Shown in pieces: positions 62,576 through 64,000 of a stretch of 64,000 nucleotides of DNA. Position numbers and translations under genes: made by a program. Positions within the stretch are counted from its first letter, which is position 1. Each line of letters starts with the position of its first letter. The notes beneath the pieces are model-generated. The model did no database searches and had not been told where the DNA came from. It saw only the letters and a program-made list of their open reading frames with translations. Source of the stretch: CAVVAH01 sp963746175 (GTDB lineage: Bacteria; Actinomycetota; Actinomycetes; JACCUZ01); contig CAVVAH010000008.1 in assembly GCA_963746175.1 (NCBI GenBank), positions 558,001-622,000 of the forward strand. The letters run 5' to 3'.

Positions 62576-64000
62576 TCAGCCGGCCGGGAGGGTCGGCACC
62601 GTGTTGATCAAAGCAGCCAGCTCGGCCTCGTCGAGCAGGTCGGCCGGGCGGACCGTGACCCCGGCGGCGACGTGGTGGAACGCGGCGCGGATCCGGTCCA
62701 GCGGGATGCCGGTGAGGTGGTGCCAGGCCAGCCGGTAGACCGCCAGCTGGACCGCCGCGGCCGCTCCCTCGACGCCCGTGCGCGGCGGGCCGGTCTTCCA
62801 GTCGACGACGTCGACCAGGCCGTCGGGCGCGTCGGTGAACACCGCGTCGCAGCGCCCGCGCAGCAGCAGGCCGTCGATCACCATGTCGAACGGCAGCTCG
62901 ACCTCGGTGGGCGTGCGGGTGGCCCACTCGCTCGCCTCGAACGCCTCCTGCAGCGCCAGCAGGTCGTCGTCGGGCGCCGCCGTCTCGTCGGCGGCACCCG
63001 GCAGCTCGTCGACGTCGAGCAGCCGCTGCTGACCCCAGCGTGCCTCGAGCCACAGGTGGAACCGGGTGCCGCGACGGGCCAGCGGCGCCGGCCGGCGCGG
63101 CAGGGGCCGCCGCAGCGAACGGGCCAGCTCGGCCGGGTCACGTCGCAGCTGGACGAGCTGGGACACCGACAGCCGGGCCGGGAGCTCGACCACGGCGTCG
63201 GCCCCGCTGCGGGACCGGTGCCGCTCCAGCTCGGCTAGCAGCAGCTCGAGCTCGTCGTCCCACGCATCGACCCGCGCCACGTGCTCGTCGGCCACGCCCG
63301 GCGCCGGGCCGGATGCCGCCCGCACCAGGTCGGCGCCTCCCGCCACGGCCGGCCGCCGCAGCCCCAGCGGGTCGCCCGGCCAGCGGACGGCGGCCGGGTC
63401 GACGGCGAGCGGGTTCAGGGCGTCCGGCTCGGGCTGGTCGGCCCACGCGGCCACGTCACCGCCCCCGGAGACGCACAGGTCTCGCAGCTCCTCGAGCAGA
63501 CCGGACGGCCCGCGCTGCTGCTTGACGCCGACGTCCCACCAGTAGCCGGAGCAGACCAGCAGGTCGCGGGCGCGGGTGACGGCGACGTAGGCCAGCCGCC
63601 GCTCCTCCACGGCGCCACGCGCCTTGCACGACTCGCGGAACTCGAGCAGCAGGTCGCGGGCCTCGACCTGGTCGGTCGCGGCGTCCCAGCGCAGCACCGG
63701 CAGCTCCGAGCGGTCGCCGCGCAAAGGGAACGGCAGCGTCGAGACCTGCTTGGTCCAGTCGGCGACCGGCTGGTTGGCGACCGGGAACACGGTCTTCGTC
63801 AGACCGGCCACCACCACGACGTCCCACTCGAGGCCCTTGGCCGCGTGCACGGTCATCAGCTGGACGCGCGAGGCGTCGGGTTCCGCGATCTCGACCTCCA
63901 GCCCGCGCTCCTGCTCCAGGGCGGCGTCGAGGTAGGCCAGGAAGGCGAGCAGGCCCGGGTCCTCGCCGGACGAGCCGAACTCCTCAGCGACCTCCACCAG
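62576..64000 (-). CDS. adnB: AdnB-like helicase-nuclease, 3' part
   Basis: 475 C-terminal codons, open to the window edge. Helicase motifs: LMTVHAAKGLEWDVVVV and LAYVAVTRARDLL (UvrD-type V and VI), then a C-terminal RecB-like nuclease with VVDWKTG (catalytic Asp and Lys) and preceding GRCDAVF. AdnAB resects DNA ends in actinobacteria. Order and neighbours match Rv3201c. The helicase N-terminus and AdnA lie outside the window. Confidence 0.85.
   Translation of the reverse strand: MVEVAEEFGSSGEDPGLLAFLAYLDAALEQERGLEVEIAEPDASRVQLMTVHAAKGLEWDVVVVAGLTKTVFPVANQPVADWTKQVSTLPFPLRGDRSELPVLRWDAATDQVEARDLLLEFRESCKARGAVEERRLAYVAVTRARDLLVCSGYWWDVGVKQQRGPSGLLEELRDLCVSGGGDVAAWADQPEPDALNPLAVDPAAVRWPGDPLGLRRPAVAGGADLVRAASGPAPGVADEHVARVDAWDDELELLLAELERHRSRSGADAVVELPARLSVSQLVQLRRDPAELARSLRRPLPRRPAPLARRGTRFHLWLEARWGQQRLLDVDELPGAADETAAPDDDLLALQEAFEASEWATRTPTEVELPFDMVIDGLLLRGRCDAVFTDAPDGLVDVVDWKTGPPRTGVEGAAAAVQLAVYRLAWHHLTGIPLDRIRAAFHHVAAGVTVRPADLLDEAELAALINTVPTLPAG

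Noticed and set aside
1..64000. CRISPR arrays, rRNA genes, prophage structural genes
   Set aside because: No regularly spaced direct repeats, no rRNA sequence, and no capsid, terminase or tail proteins were seen.

Overview
The window is from a high-G+C Gram-positive (Actinomycetota) chromosome. The evidence is very high G+C with strong third-position G/C bias, many GTG starts, and lineage markers: a WhiB7-type regulator with a C-terminal AT-hook, a mycoredoxin, UvrD2, an AdnB-like nuclease-helicase, a LigD-type polymerase, and the UPF0182, YlbL and PPA1309 families. I cannot name the genus.

Bases 1 to about 30,800 look accessory. First come a 5'-truncated DM13 gene, a YdhR-like protein and a large P-loop regulator ending in an OmpR-type winged helix (to 2.8 kb). 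A copper, redox and efflux block follows (3.1-22.6 kb): quinone-reductase-like MDR enzyme, giant LuxR/LAL regulator, flavin monooxygenase, two CopZ-like HMA proteins, a CopA ATPase with a long C-terminal extension, HD protein, SHOCT membrane protein, DHA2 MFS pump, AfsR/BTAD regulator and alpha/beta hydrolase. Six genes of this block share one promoter-like element (GAACC-N17/18-CGACC) 68-91 bases before their start codons, so they look like one regulon. From about 10.7 to 21.4 kb nearly every long gene is broken by single-base frameshifts without nonsense mutations, which points to local sequence error more than decay. The next 8 kb (22.75-30.8 kb) is lower in G+C and scarred: a truncated DJ-1 gene, an aldolase remnant, a fused stub of two oxidoreductase 5' ends, an NmrA-like protein, a DUF4396 membrane protein, a lone 793-residue protein with a zinc ribbon and a PD-(D/E)xK-like motif (candidate defence gene), and an IS481-family element.

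From the initiator tRNA-fMet at 30.9 kb to the end, genes are intact, tightly packed and core-like. The order UPF0182, YlbL, DUF2342 protease, ThiF-like protein, ABC1 kinase, whiB7, uvrD2, mycoredoxin, nudC, adnB matches from memory the Rv3193c-Rv3202c neighbourhood of Mycobacterium tuberculosis, with insertions such as moaE, an M48-type peptidase, a DUF2975/Xre pair, a WXG-like/DUF1023 operon and ligD-pol. Many pairs overlap by ATGA or GTGA, implying translational coupling. Several perfect hairpin terminators separate units.

Points that stand out are the 793-residue nuclease-like protein, the six-copy promoter element, a 68-bp palindromic repeat in two copies (one exactly at the break of an F420-dependent oxidoreductase gene), and a whiB7 leader that holds a 98-codon ORF followed by a terminator hairpin.
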